A stretch of 24,460 bases of DNA. Origin: JBLIAZ01 sp047632015. GTDB lineage: Bacteria; Bacteroidota; Bacteroidia; Flavobacteriales_C; GCA-002722245. The stretch is taken from assembly GCA_047632015.1 (NCBI GenBank), contig JBLIBC010000007.1, positions 1-24,460 of the forward strand. The letters run 5' to 3'. Every line of letters begins with the position of its first letter. Positions within the stretch are counted from its first letter, which is position 1. Under the pieces are notes generated by a model. That model saw only the letters and a list, made by a program, of their open reading frames with translations, ran no database searches and was not told the origin of the DNA. Shown one piece after another: positions 15,010-24,007 of this stretch. Both the position numbers and the translations under genes were made by a program.

Positions 15010-16797
15010 TTGACTGATAACGAACACATAAAGTCCATTCTAAAGTCCTTACCCAAAAGTCCAGGGGTATATCAGTACTATGACGCAGCTGATAAAATTT
15101 TATACATTGGTAAAGCTAAAAATCTAAAAAATAGGGTGCGCTCCTACTTTAGCACCAAACACCTTGGAAAAACAAGACTACTTGTTGCTAAAATTAGAGA
15201 CATTAAATTCATCTTAGTTGAGACAGAACAAGAAGCATTGCTTTTGGAAAACAGCCTCATCAAAAAACACCAACCCCCTTATAACATTCAATTAAAAGAC
15301 GACAAAACTTTTCCTTGGGTATGCATCAAAAAAGAACGATTCCCAAGGGTGTTAAAGGTTCGCAAGGTGCTTCGAGATGGAAGTGAATATTTTGGACCTT
15401 ACAGTAATGTAAGAATGTTAGATACCTTATTAGAGCTCATTCACAAATTGTATCCTTTGCGAAACTGCAGCTTCAATTTGTCTGAACAAAATGTATCGCA
15501 AGGTAAATTTAAACTTTGTTTAGAATACCATGTAGGTAACTGCATGGCTCCTTGTGAAGGAAAAGAAAACGAAAAAGAATATCTAGAGAAAATAGAAGAG
15601 ATTAAGTTGATTCTAAAGGGCAATGTGTTTAAAATAACAAAAGTGCTTAAGCAAAAAATGCAGGATTTCTCTGATAAATTAGCTTTTGAAAAAGCGCACC
15701 TTATCAAAGAAAAACTGCTCTTGCTTGAAAAGCATCAATCAAAATATACAGTAGTCAGCCCTACCATCTCTAACTTGGATGTATTTTCTATTTTTCAATC
15801 TGGTAATAATTGTTTTGTCAATTTTTTAAGGGTTATCAACGGGGCTATTGTTCAAGGGCACACGGTGGAAGTAAAACCAAAGCTGGACGAAACAGCAAAA
15901 GAAATCCTAGAGGGTGTGATTGCCAACTTTGAAACCCGGTTTAATGGACTTGCAAAAGAAGTGGTTGTGCCCTTTGCAGTCGATGTGCCAATTGATGGAA
16001 TTAAATGTTTTGTGCCTCAACGAGGCGATAAAATGAAACTGTTATTGATGTCCAACAAAAACGCTAAGTACTTTGGTCAAGAAAAAAGTTTACGTCAAAA
16101 ACCACAAGATAACTTTGTATTAACAGAACTTCAAAAAAACCTCAGGTTAACAGAGCTTCCAATGCACATAGAATGTTTTGACAACAGTAATATTCAAGGA
16201 ACCAATCCGATGAGTGCTTGCGTTGTATTTAAAAACGGAAAGCCTTCCAACAAAGATTATCGCTTATTTAATATCATGACAGTCGACGGTCCTGACGATT
16301 TTGCCTCCATGGAAGAGGTGGTATTTAGACGCTACAGCCGGTTACTTAGTGAGGGAAAATCTTTACCTCAACTAATCATTATCGACGGGGGAAAGGGCCA
16401 GCTTAGTTCTGCATTAAAAAGTTTGAGCAAACTGAATTTGAGAGGTAAAATGGCGATAATTGGTATCGCAAAAAGATTGGAAGAAATTTACTTTCCTGGA
16501 GATAGCCTTCCTTTGTATATAGACAAGCGCTCTTCCAGTTTAAAATTAATTCAACAGTTGCGGAATGAAGCACACCGGTTCAGTTTAAAAGGCCACAGAA
16601 ACAGCCGATCAAACTCGATGATAAAATCAGAACTAGAAGAGATTAAAGGTATTGGTCAATCAAGCATTCAAGAGCTTTTAAGGATTTTTCAATCAGTAGC
16701 CAATATCAAAGAAAAAAAAGAAAGTGAACTTTCCGAAATCGTCGGTTCAGCGAGGGCAAAAAAAATCAAAGACCACTTCAACAATCTGACCACTTAA
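15010..16797 (+). CDS. uvrC: Excinuclease ABC subunit C
   Basis: A 595-aa nucleotide-excision-repair nuclease that makes both incisions around UvrB-bound lesions. The GIY-YIG domain (residues about 17-95) has GVYQYY and LYIGKAKNLKNRVRSYF. A UVR motif for UvrB binding lies near 212-240 (DKLAFEKAHLIKEKL). The RNase-H-like 5' nuclease domain shows the acidic residues in IECFDNSNIQG and IIIDGGKGQL and the His in EAHRFSLKGHR. A C-terminal HhH pair is at IKGIGQSSIQELL and onward. The start is a TTG, with no ATG or GTG at a reasonable position; TDNEHIKSILKSLPKSPGVY aligns with the usual UvrC N-terminus. The aldehyde dehydrogenase gene follows after 61 bp. Confidence 0.96.
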   Translation: MTDNEHIKSILKSLPKSPGVYQYYDAADKILYIGKAKNLKNRVRSYFSTKHLGKTRLLVAKIRDIKFILVETEQEALLLENSLIKKHQPPYNIQLKDDKTFPWVCIKKERFPRVLKVRKVLRDGSEYFGPYSNVRMLDTLLELIHKLYPLRNCSFNLSEQNVSQGKFKLCLEYHVGNCMAPCEGKENEKEYLEKIEEIKLILKGNVFKITKVLKQKMQDFSDKLAFEKAHLIKEKLLLLEKHQSKYTVVSPTISNLDVFSIFQSGNNCFVNFLRVINGAIVQGHTVEVKPKLDETAKEILEGVIANFETRFNGLAKEVVVPFAVDVPIDGIKCFVPQRGDKMKLLLMSNKNAKYFGQEKSLRQKPQDNFVLTELQKNLRLTELPMHIECFDNSNIQGTNPMSACVVFKNGKPSNKDYRLFNIMTVDGPDDFASMEEVVFRRYSRLLSEGKSLPQLIIIDGGKGQLSSALKSLSKLNLRGKMAIIGIAKRLEEIYFPGDSLPLYIDKRSSSLKLIQQLRNEAHRFSLKGHRNSRSNSMIKSELEEIKGIGQSSIQELLRIFQSVANIKEKKESELSEIVGSARAKKIKDHFNNLTT

Positions 16798-16858
16798 AGT
16801 TTTGAAGTTTACTATCTTTTCTGTTTATTACACTTTATAAACTTTCAAACAAGACATC

Positions 16859-18391
16859 ATGAACATACAAGACGCGCTCAAAGAACTAGACATTTCGCAA
16901 CTAAACCCTGGTGTATCAACAGGAAAAATTGCGCTCTCTGGTGACGGCGAATTACTCAACTCATACTCTCCTGTTAATGGAAGTTTAATTGCTAAAGTAA
17001 CTTCAGCAAACGAAAACGAATACAACCAAGTGGTTAACCAATCAAAAAAAGCATTTGACTTTTGGCGTGCTGTTCCTGCTCCAAAAAGAGGGGAAATTGT
17101 TCGTCAAATTGGGAACGCTTTTCGCGACAAAAAAGAAGCATTAGGTCATTTAGTTTCCTACGAAATGGGAAAAAGTTTACAAGAAGGGTTAGGTGAAGTG
17201 CAAGAAATGATTGATATCGCGGATTTTGCCGTTGGTCTTTCGCGTCAACTTCACGGTTTGACTATGCACTCTGAACGACCTTCTCACAGGATGTACGAAC
17301 AATACCATCCTTTGGGAGTGGTTGGTATAATATCTGCTTTTAACTTTCCGGTTGCAGTTTGGTCTTGGAATGCTTTTTTAGCTTGGGTTTGTGGAGATGT
17401 TTGCGTGTGGAAGCCCTCAGAAAAAACACCTTTATGCTCGGTGGCTTGTCAAAAAATTGCCGCTCAAGTTTTTAAGGACAACAACATTCCTGAAGGTGTT
17501 AATTGCCTGGTAAACGGAGGCGCTGAAATAGGTAAACTACTAAGTAGTGACGTTCGGATTCCCCTTATTTCAGCAACAGGATCAACGACCATGGGGAAAA
17601 AGGTTGCCGAATCCGTTGGAAAACGATTGGGAAAATCATTGTTAGAGTTAGGCGGAAACAACGCTATGATAGTGACGCCCGATGCGGACTTAAAAATTAC
17701 GCTCGTTGCTGCTGTTTTTGGTGCTATTGGGACCTGTGGTCAACGTTGCACATCAACTAGAAGGCTAATTGTCCATAAAGACATTTACGATGAGCTTAAA
17801 ACCTCTTTAATAAAAGCTTATCAACAAATAAAAATTGGCAACCCTTTAAATGAAAACAACCACATGGGGCCTTTAATTGATGAAGACGCAGTTCAACAAT
17901 ACTTAAGCTCAATCAAAAAAGCAAAACAACAAGGTGGTAAGATTATATGTGAAGGAGAGGTAATCGACAAAGAAGACTTAAAAGACGGATACTATGTGAA
18001 ACCGTGTATTATTGAAGCAAAAAACAGTTTTGAAATAGTACAAAACGAAACCTTTGCGCCCATTTTATATTTACTAAAATACGACACTTTAGACGAAGCA
18101 ATTGCCATACAAAATGATGTGCCTCAAGGTTTGTCGTCAACCATCATGACTAACAATATCCGTGAAAGCGAATTGTTTTTATCACAACAAGGATCCGATT
18201 GTGGAATTGCAAATGTTAATATAGGTACTTCAGGTGCTGAAATTGGTGGTGCTTTCGGCGGTGAAAAAGAAACCGGTGGAGGAAGAGAGTCAGGTTCAGA
18301 CGCATGGAAAGTATACATGAGGCGTCAAACTAACACCATTAACTACGGGTCAACTTTACCTTTATCACAAGGAATTAAATTCGATCTATAA
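16859..18391 (+). CDS. Aldehyde dehydrogenase, ALDH7 (antiquitin) type
   Basis: A 510-aa NAD(P)-dependent aldehyde dehydrogenase. Catalytic residues are visible: Cys297 in GTCGQRCTSTRR, Glu263 in LLELGGNNAM, Asn162 in SAFNFPVAVW and Lys185 in VWKPSEKTP. The C-terminal block GGAFGGEKETGGGRESGSDA with KVYMRRQTNT is diagnostic of the ALDH7 family, whose best-known activity is oxidation of alpha-aminoadipic semialdehyde in lysine catabolism. Exact substrate is inferred from family, and no other lysine-degradation gene is nearby. It may share the uvrC transcript (61-bp gap) and ends at a strong terminator. Confidence 0.94.
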   Translation: MNIQDALKELDISQLNPGVSTGKIALSGDGELLNSYSPVNGSLIAKVTSANENEYNQVVNQSKKAFDFWRAVPAPKRGEIVRQIGNAFRDKKEALGHLVSYEMGKSLQEGLGEVQEMIDIADFAVGLSRQLHGLTMHSERPSHRMYEQYHPLGVVGIISAFNFPVAVWSWNAFLAWVCGDVCVWKPSEKTPLCSVACQKIAAQVFKDNNIPEGVNCLVNGGAEIGKLLSSDVRIPLISATGSTTMGKKVAESVGKRLGKSLLELGGNNAMIVTPDADLKITLVAAVFGAIGTCGQRCTSTRRLIVHKDIYDELKTSLIKAYQQIKIGNPLNENNHMGPLIDEDAVQQYLSSIKKAKQQGGKIICEGEVIDKEDLKDGYYVKPCIIEAKNSFEIVQNETFAPILYLLKYDTLDEAIAIQNDVPQGLSSTIMTNNIRESELFLSQQGSDCGIANVNIGTSGAEIGGAFGGEKETGGGRESGSDAWKVYMRRQTNTINYGSTLPLSQGIKFDL

Positions 18392-18450
18392 GAGTAAAAC
18401 CATACACAACCTAAGGCAGTTGCTCTCGGGTTTCAAACTCAAATTAAAAC

Positions 18451-18482
18451 AAAAAGGGCTAGCAAAATTGCTAGCCCTTTTT
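18451..18482. terminator. Bidirectional intrinsic terminator between ALDH7 and chitinase genes
   Basis: A perfect 14-bp stem (18451-18464 with 18469-18482) with GC-rich core GGGCTAGC and a 4-nt AAAT loop. Its A-tract and T-tract flanks give a U-run in either direction, so it can serve both the plus-strand ALDH and the minus-strand chitinase genes, which converge here. Confidence 0.92.
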
Positions 18483-18502
18483 AATATAAAATAAACAGTG
18501 AA

Positions 18503-21034
18503 TTACTTCTTCACTACTTGTGTTTGGTATGTACCTGCTGCACTAACAACTTTTACAACATAAGAACCTGCACTTAAATCAGCTCCAAAAGAAGCTGAAT
18601 TTCCATCCACGTTTTGCGTTGATAACAATTGACCAGCAACTGTATAAACACTTAACTCAAATGAGCTAGCATCACCAATAGTGATTTGGAAAGCAGCGCT
18701 CGAAGGGTTAGGGTATAATTGAACATCATCAGCTGATAGAACTGTAGCTGCGATTAACGTACTAATTGTAAACGCTACTGTTTTTTCAGTTACGTTAGCA
18801 TCATTATCCGTTGCAATCACTTTTAAAGTATATGATCCTAAAGCACCAGTATAGGTCCCTGTATATGTTCCACCACTGTTGTTGGTGGACACGGTTTCAA
18901 TAAGAGTTGCACCGTCATATATTTCAAATACCACAGAAGAAAGTGTTCCTTCGTCTGAAATAGTTGCTGACAAGTTAACTGTTGCTGTTGTAGCAGGAGA
19001 AGTAAATGTGAAATCTTCTGCAGCAGTAGGCGTTGTGATATCCACTGTTGGTGGTCCACAAGGCGCAACAGTAACCGAAGTCGCTGTTCTTCCACAAGAA
19101 GCGTTTGCTCCTGTTTCAATAACCCAGTTAATGAAAGGGCCGTAAGCTGATCCCATATCTGTTTCAGAATAAGTTACTGTTGCACTAGCTTGATGCGCTC
19201 CAGCATAAAGTGTATAAATACCCGCTTCTTTGCTTTCTTCGTTATGACCATTAATTACACCGTAATTTGTTTCGCTTCCTGCTGCTGGTTCTAAAACAAC
19301 AAAATAAGAACCTGCTGTTAAAGCAATGTTAACATCAAAATCAAAGTATTCCTGCTCCCAAGATGCAGCACCACCAGTGCCTTCTTTTGTAAACGGTCCT
19401 ACCTCTGTAACGTCTGTATAATTTGACGAATTTACCACCTTTACATTAAAAGTGATTCCGCTTAATTTACTAGTTATTGCTCTAAGTGATTTAATTGTCA
19501 AGTCTTGATCAACAACAATTCTTTGAGCCACTCTATATGTGTACGTTGATCCACACCATCCGTAAAATAATCCTTCTGGAACTGTGGCTGGAGAACTTGT
19601 GTACGTTGCTACACCTGCAGCTGCTTCCTCAACATATACTGTAGTACTTGTTGGAAAAACCGCACTGTATGACGTTCCTGTTCCTAGCTGAGTTCCTGCA
19701 CTTGCTGCATCATACCATTTGTATGTTTTTGCTCCGTCAGGACTGTTAACTGAAACCGTTAAACTAACATTATCACATCCAACCGCAGCATTTGTAGTAA
19801 CAGAAGAACCAGTAACAATAATTATTTCATCTGTTCTTGAACAAGACGCATCTGAAATTGTCACCGCATAAGTTCCTGCAGTATTCACGTCAATTGTCGC
19901 TGTGTTTCCTCCTGTTGAAGAACCATCTTTAGTCCATGCAAATGTTCTACCTCCAGCAGTAGCTACTCCTGGATCAAGTGTAGTCGTAGCACCTGAACAA
20001 ACACCTCTGTCTGCGCCTAGGTTAGCTTTAGGAATAGCACAAAGCGTAGCTGCTTTAGCGTCAATAGCACTCAATAACGAGTACGCATCACTTCTGTCTT
20101 GTCCTAAATCCCAAATTAAGATTCCTTTAGCTCCTTTTGTTGAAACTAAATCCATTTTTGCTTCAATAGTCGTTTTACCATTGTAGTAATACCCGTTATA
20201 TGAATCAGCTGTATAGTTTGTAGATGCTGTTCCACCAAGGTTATTGTATTCTATTTCATTCCATGAGCTTCTTCCATAAAACGGAATTCCCAATAACATT
20301 TTGCTATAAGGTACACCCTTTACAGCGTTCCATTCTTCCATTGCTCCTTGAGCATCAGCGTATGATGAGTGGTTTGCGTTATAACTTGTAGGAAAATCAT
20401 AAGCCATAATGTTAAACTTGTCAACTAAGCTAGCATCAGATATAACTCCCGCATCCATAAATTGTAGGTGATTTACAGCGTTTTTGTACTCTCCTCCAAC
20501 AGCAACAGAAATCTTTAAACTAGTGTTGCTTGATCCGTTAATAGCAGCTCTCAAGTCCTTAATTAAATTTAATTGTCCCGTTCTTGCTTGAGTTGTTTTT
20601 GGAAATTCCCAATCGAGATCGATTCCTTCCAATCCATGAGTAATTGCAAAACTTACTAAATCACCTACTAAAGATGCTCTGTAAGTATTGTTTGCACAAA
20701 CAGAATTTAATCTTGCTGATCTTAATTCTCCATCATCAGCCCCTCCTAAGGCAATCCATAACTTAACGTTGTTTGATGACGCCCCTGCTTTAATAGTGAC
20801 AAACTTGTTGTTGTCAAATCCAAAAGTTGCGTCTGTATTGTTTAGATTCAGTGTTCCGTTCGTATTTGGATTAATAAACGCAAATACAATGTCTGTCAGT
20901 TTACTGTATTGAGCATCAACCGCCGAAGTTGCACGATACGATGGGAAATACCCTAATACTGTGGTTTGAGCTGTAACAGTCGTTGCTAAAAACAACGCTA
21001 TACAACTCAGAATAAAGTAGTTAAATTTTTTCAT
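18503..21034 (-). CDS. Secreted GH18 chitinase with Ig-like domains and T9SS sorting domain
   Basis: An 843-aa exported glycoside hydrolase. The signal peptide (MKKFNYFILSCIALFLATTVTAQ) is followed by a GH18 TIM barrel (about 25-330) that starts LGYFPSYR. Its catalytic motif is EGIDLDWE (136-143), with the proton donor Glu143; the first position is Glu instead of the usual Asp. Other GH18 landmarks are FNIMAYDFP, LGIPFYGR and ILIWDLGQD. Downstream come Ig-like modules (about 335-415 and 420-480), an unassigned beta-sandwich region (about 490-670) and a further bacterial Ig-like module starting VDITTPTAAED. The C-terminal roughly 75 residues (LYPNPSSAAFQ ... GSYVVKVVSAAGTYQTQVVKK) form a type A T9SS sorting domain. 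Likely function: extracellular chitin or chitin-like glycan hydrolysis. Confidence 0.93.
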   Translation of the reverse strand: MKKFNYFILSCIALFLATTVTAQTTVLGYFPSYRATSAVDAQYSKLTDIVFAFINPNTNGTLNLNNTDATFGFDNNKFVTIKAGASSNNVKLWIALGGADDGELRSARLNSVCANNTYRASLVGDLVSFAITHGLEGIDLDWEFPKTTQARTGQLNLIKDLRAAINGSSNTSLKISVAVGGEYKNAVNHLQFMDAGVISDASLVDKFNIMAYDFPTSYNANHSSYADAQGAMEEWNAVKGVPYSKMLLGIPFYGRSSWNEIEYNNLGGTASTNYTADSYNGYYYNGKTTIEAKMDLVSTKGAKGILIWDLGQDRSDAYSLLSAIDAKAATLCAIPKANLGADRGVCSGATTTLDPGVATAGGRTFAWTKDGSSTGGNTATIDVNTAGTYAVTISDASCSRTDEIIIVTGSSVTTNAAVGCDNVSLTVSVNSPDGAKTYKWYDAASAGTQLGTGTSYSAVFPTSTTVYVEEAAAGVATYTSSPATVPEGLFYGWCGSTYTYRVAQRIVVDQDLTIKSLRAITSKLSGITFNVKVVNSSNYTDVTEVGPFTKEGTGGAASWEQEYFDFDVNIALTAGSYFVVLEPAAGSETNYGVINGHNEESKEAGIYTLYAGAHQASATVTYSETDMGSAYGPFINWVIETGANASCGRTATSVTVAPCGPPTVDITTPTAAEDFTFTSPATTATVNLSATISDEGTLSSVVFEIYDGATLIETVSTNNSGGTYTGTYTGALGSYTLKVIATDNDANVTEKTVAFTISTLIAATVLSADDVQLYPNPSSAAFQITIGDASSFELSVYTVAGQLLSTQNVDGNSASFGADLSAGSYVVKVVSAAGTYQTQVVKK

Positions 21035-21090
21035 AAGTTAGTTTTTTATTTTTAATGATTCGAACCTTAAATATAGTAAAACAATATTAC

Positions 21091-21119
21091 CAAAGAAAAG
21101 TTACAGAAAAAAAATACAA
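21091..21119 (-). promoter_or_regulatory. Possible hybrid promoter spanning the IS end and chitinase leader
   Basis: On the minus strand TTG (21119-21117) is the very end of the IS inverted repeat. After 18 nt comes TTTCTTTG (21098-21091, 7/8 match to TAnnTTTG), 56 nt before the chitinase ATG. Other weak boxes, TAATATTG (21089-21082) and TATATTTA (21075-21068), are alternatives. Low confidence in AT-rich DNA. Confidence 0.25.
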
Positions 21120-22307
21120 GGTAAACGCATTAAAATTTCAGTATATTTTTCAAATGCTCCTCATTCCAACCAGCATTCAATCGTTTTGTCATAGTCGAAG
21201 CTTTTAAAGTATCTTTTTTTAACATTGTTAGGGCAATTTTATTAATTGCAGAAAAATTCTGAGCATTATCTCCAGCTCTTTTTCTGCTTGCATCCTCACG
21301 GAAAACAACACCTAAGCGCCAGTGAAGCTTGTTTTCAATTCCCCAATGTGAGCGAATATATTCTTGAAAGCTTTCAGCTGAGACAGCTAAGTTTGAGATG
21401 TAAAGTCTGTTGAATTTTCCTGTTTTTTAGTTGATTTGAAATAGCGACTGCTATCAATTTTTATTTTCGTCTTTACATCCTTCCAATCCTTGCTGTTTTC
21501 AATATGTGCTAAGTCTTTTATTACCGAACAAGTTCTTTCTTCAACCCTACCATGGTCTGCATCAAGTGGTTTTAGAAATCGAAATGATTCTTCGATGTTT
21601 AGTTGAAATTTTTTTTATTTCCTTTAACAGCTAAAATATAATCTCCTCCTTCTTTGATTACTTTTTTTGCAATTTCTAGTTGACATCCCATAGCATCAAC
21701 AGTAATGATACAATCTTGAATCAATGTAGCGTCTAGCAATTCTGGAATTGCTGTTATTTCATTTGATTTCTCATTAACTTTTAACTGACCTAAAACTAAA
21801 TTATTGCTGCTTGCCCATGCGCTAATCATATGAATTGGAGATTTTTTACTGCCTGCTTTAGCTCCTCGTATGGTTTTTCCATCAATGATGATAACTTCAT
21901 TTGTAATTTTTTTGGAGACCGACTTAACCCACTCCCTGAAAACATTTTCAAATTTAACAGGATCTAAAAAGGTGAAAAATCTGTTGAATGTATCATGAGA
22001 AGGTATGCCATTTGGCAGCTTTAAAAACGTCTTAAACCAATCTTGTTTCGACTTTCCAAACAATTCTATTTGGTTCCAGTTTTCAGCACCACAGATTACA
22101 GCAGACATCGTAATAACAATTATATCGGTCAATAAATGCTCTTTTCTTCTCAATCCTATGATCCTCCATTTTTGAAAGAAGTTCAATAATGTATTTATCT
22201 GATAATCAGACAAATACACAAATTAAAATCTCTTAAATAGATAGCAAATGACTGATTGTTAAATTGTTACGAACATTTGTAAGTGAAGTTTTAATGCGTT
22301 TGCCCTG
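21117..22307 (-). mobile_element. Decayed ISAs1-family insertion sequence (1191 bp)
   Basis: Terminal inverted repeats match at 20 of 23 positions: left 21117-21139, right 22307-22285 on the other strand, sharing the core AAACGCATTAAAA and ends of the CAGGG/CAAGG type. They enclose a transposase reading frame interrupted by two frameshifts, whose stop codon falls inside the left repeat. The flanks (AAAAAAAATA left, GGAAAAAACA right) agree at 7 of 10 positions, so a target duplication is at best degenerate. The element lies between the ABC ATPase gene and the chitinase gene, in the same orientation as both. Confidence 0.88.
21130..22219 (-). pseudogene. ISAs1-family transposase, disrupted by two frameshifts
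   Basis: The first segment (22219 to about 21610, GTG start) reads MYLSDYQINTLLNF and carries the first two catalytic acids: Asp113 in IIIDGKTIRGAK and Asp175 in ITVDAMGCQ, then YILAVKGNKK. At an 8-A run (21609-21616) the frame must shift by -1 to continue QLNIEESFRFLKPLDADHGR through SSRYFKST. At a 6-A run (about 21424-21429) a second -1 shift restores KTGKFNRLYISNLAVSAES, then the third acid, Glu in RSHWGIENKLHW, and REDASRKRAGDN to the stop at 21130. Joined length would be about 363 aa, normal for ISAs1. Losing one A at each run explains both lesions. The catalytic triad is split across frames, so the gene is probably inactive. Confidence 0.85.
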
Positions 22308-22354
22308 GGAAAAAACACTGTAAACATCTTAGTTTTCCGAATGTGACGTTATAC

Positions 22355-24007
22355 TTATTTCGGAATTGCTTCTATTAAAGATTGGGTATACGTCGATTGA
22401 GGATTACTATATAACTGATCGGACTCTCCTTCTTCTTCAATTTTCCCACTCTTATTCATCACTAACATCCTGTCACAAAAATGTTTAACCACAGATAAAT
22501 CATGAGAAATAAATAAGTATGTTAGTCCAAATGATCTTTTCAAATCGTTCAAAAGGTTTAAAACTTGAGCTTGAATTGAAACGTCTAATGCACTCACCGA
22601 TTCGTCGCAAATTATAATTTTTGGTTGAACAGCAAGAGTTCGGGCAATAGAAATCCGCTGTCTTTGCCCTCCTGAAAACTCATGAGGATATTTGTAATAA
22701 TCTTCTTGTTCTAGACCTACTTTATTTAGAAGGTCTAGTACTATTTTTTTTTTGTCTTCTGAATTTTTCCCAATTTGGTGTACTTCCAATGGTTCTTGTA
22801 TTGCTTTTCCAACTGTTTTTCTAGGGTTCAAAGAAGCAAAAGGGTCTTGGAATATTATTTGAACTTGTTTTCTATAGGCCAACAATTCATCAGTATTCAA
22901 TTTGCTGAGTTGTTGTCCGCGATATGATATTTTTCCATCTTCTTTTTCAAGAAGCCTAACCAAGGCTCTGCCGATTGTCGTTTTCCCACAACCAGACTCA
23001 CCTATCAAGCCTAAAGACTCACCTTCGAACAACTGAAAACTTACACCATCCACTGCTTGGTGTTTTTTTGTCACCTTCCCAAACCAATTCTTTTGGGCAA
23101 CATAGCTAACCTTTAAGTTTTCAACCTCAAACACGGGTTCTTGTTTGTAAATTTCCTTATGTCTTTCGCGTCTTGTTGCTGGCTCTATCGTTTCTTTTTG
23201 AAAATCATTCCCTCCTAAAAAATCACTTATTGTTGGAAGGTTAAGATATCTCTTGTTAAGTGGTGGTCTGCATGCCATTAAGGCCTTAGTATAGGCGTGT
23301 GAGGGATTATTAAATACTTTTTCCACTTTACCTTGTTCCACTATTTCTCCATTTTTCATCACCAATACCCTCGTTGCTAAATTAGAAACCAAGCTTAAAT
23401 CATGAGTAATAAACAACATTGACATTCCGGTTTCAGTTTGAATGTCTTTCAGTAAATCCAACACCTCTTTTTGAATAGTAACATCTAGTGCGGTAGTGGG
23501 TTCGTCAGCAATTAGCAGTTGTGGCTTGCAGGATATAGCGATAGCTATCATGATTCGCTGCTTTTGGCCTCCCGATAATTCGTGTGGGTACTTAAAATAG
23601 GTTTTGCTTGGTTCGGGTAGTTTTACTTTTTCTAAAAGTTCTAACGTCCTTGCTACCGCGACCTTTTTTGTTACCCCTTCGTTGGTTGTAATGGTTTCTG
23701 TTATTTGCTCGCCACAGGTAAAAACAGGATTTAAACTCGTCATAGGCTCTTGAAAAACCATGCTTATTTTTTTCCCTTTTACGCCTTTATGCGTCAACAG
23801 CAAGTCTTGTCCTTCAAAATCTATTGTTCCTCCCCTCACAATCGCCGCATCAGGAAGTAAACTCATAATTGCTAACGAGCAAAGTGATTTTCCTGAACCA
23901 GATTCCCCCACAACCCCTACAATTTCGTTTTTTTGAACCGAAAAATTAATATTCTTCAAAGCGTACTCCTCACCAAACGATATAGAAAGTTCGTTAACGT
24001 TAATCAT
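22355..24007 (-). CDS. Oligo/dipeptide ABC transporter ATPase with two fused NBDs
   Basis: A 550-aa protein equal to DppD plus DppF (or OppD plus OppF) in one chain, the ATPase of a peptide importer at the inner membrane face. NBD1 has Walker A GESGSGKS (34-41), signature LSGGQKQR (144-151) and Walker B LLIADEP (164-170). The ACRPP motif of OppD-type C-termini follows near 245. NBD2 has GESGCGKT (336-343), FSGGQRQR (444-451) and IIICDESVSALD. The start is placed at the ATG at 24007; a TTG 12 bases upstream is the alternative. It overlaps the preceding gene by 8 bp. No permease or binding protein is visible; in Bacteroidota such fused ATPases are often remote from permease genes. Confidence 0.94.
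   Translation of the reverse strand: MINVNELSISFGEEYALKNINFSVQKNEIVGVVGESGSGKSLCSLAIMSLLPDAAIVRGGTIDFEGQDLLLTHKGVKGKKISMVFQEPMTSLNPVFTCGEQITETITTNEGVTKKVAVARTLELLEKVKLPEPSKTYFKYPHELSGGQKQRIMIAIAISCKPQLLIADEPTTALDVTIQKEVLDLLKDIQTETGMSMLFITHDLSLVSNLATRVLVMKNGEIVEQGKVEKVFNNPSHAYTKALMACRPPLNKRYLNLPTISDFLGGNDFQKETIEPATRRERHKEIYKQEPVFEVENLKVSYVAQKNWFGKVTKKHQAVDGVSFQLFEGESLGLIGESGCGKTTIGRALVRLLEKEDGKISYRGQQLSKLNTDELLAYRKQVQIIFQDPFASLNPRKTVGKAIQEPLEVHQIGKNSEDKKKIVLDLLNKVGLEQEDYYKYPHEFSGGQRQRISIARTLAVQPKIIICDESVSALDVSIQAQVLNLLNDLKRSFGLTYLFISHDLSVVKHFCDRMLVMNKSGKIEEEGESDQLYSNPQSTYTQSLIEAIPK

Noticed and set aside
18838..20186. Several 80-95 codon open frames within the chitinase gene on both strands
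   Set aside because: They are low-complexity shadows of the Thr/Ala/Val-rich Ig-like modules, with no family features.
21107..22317. Target-site duplication of the IS
   Set aside because: The flanking 10-mers agree at only 7 positions, all in A-runs, so no reliable duplication can be claimed.
22308..22338. GGAAAA...TTTTCC inverted repeat after the ABC ATPase gene as a terminator
   Set aside because: The stem is only 6 bp, the loop is long, and there is no T-run after it in the minus direction.
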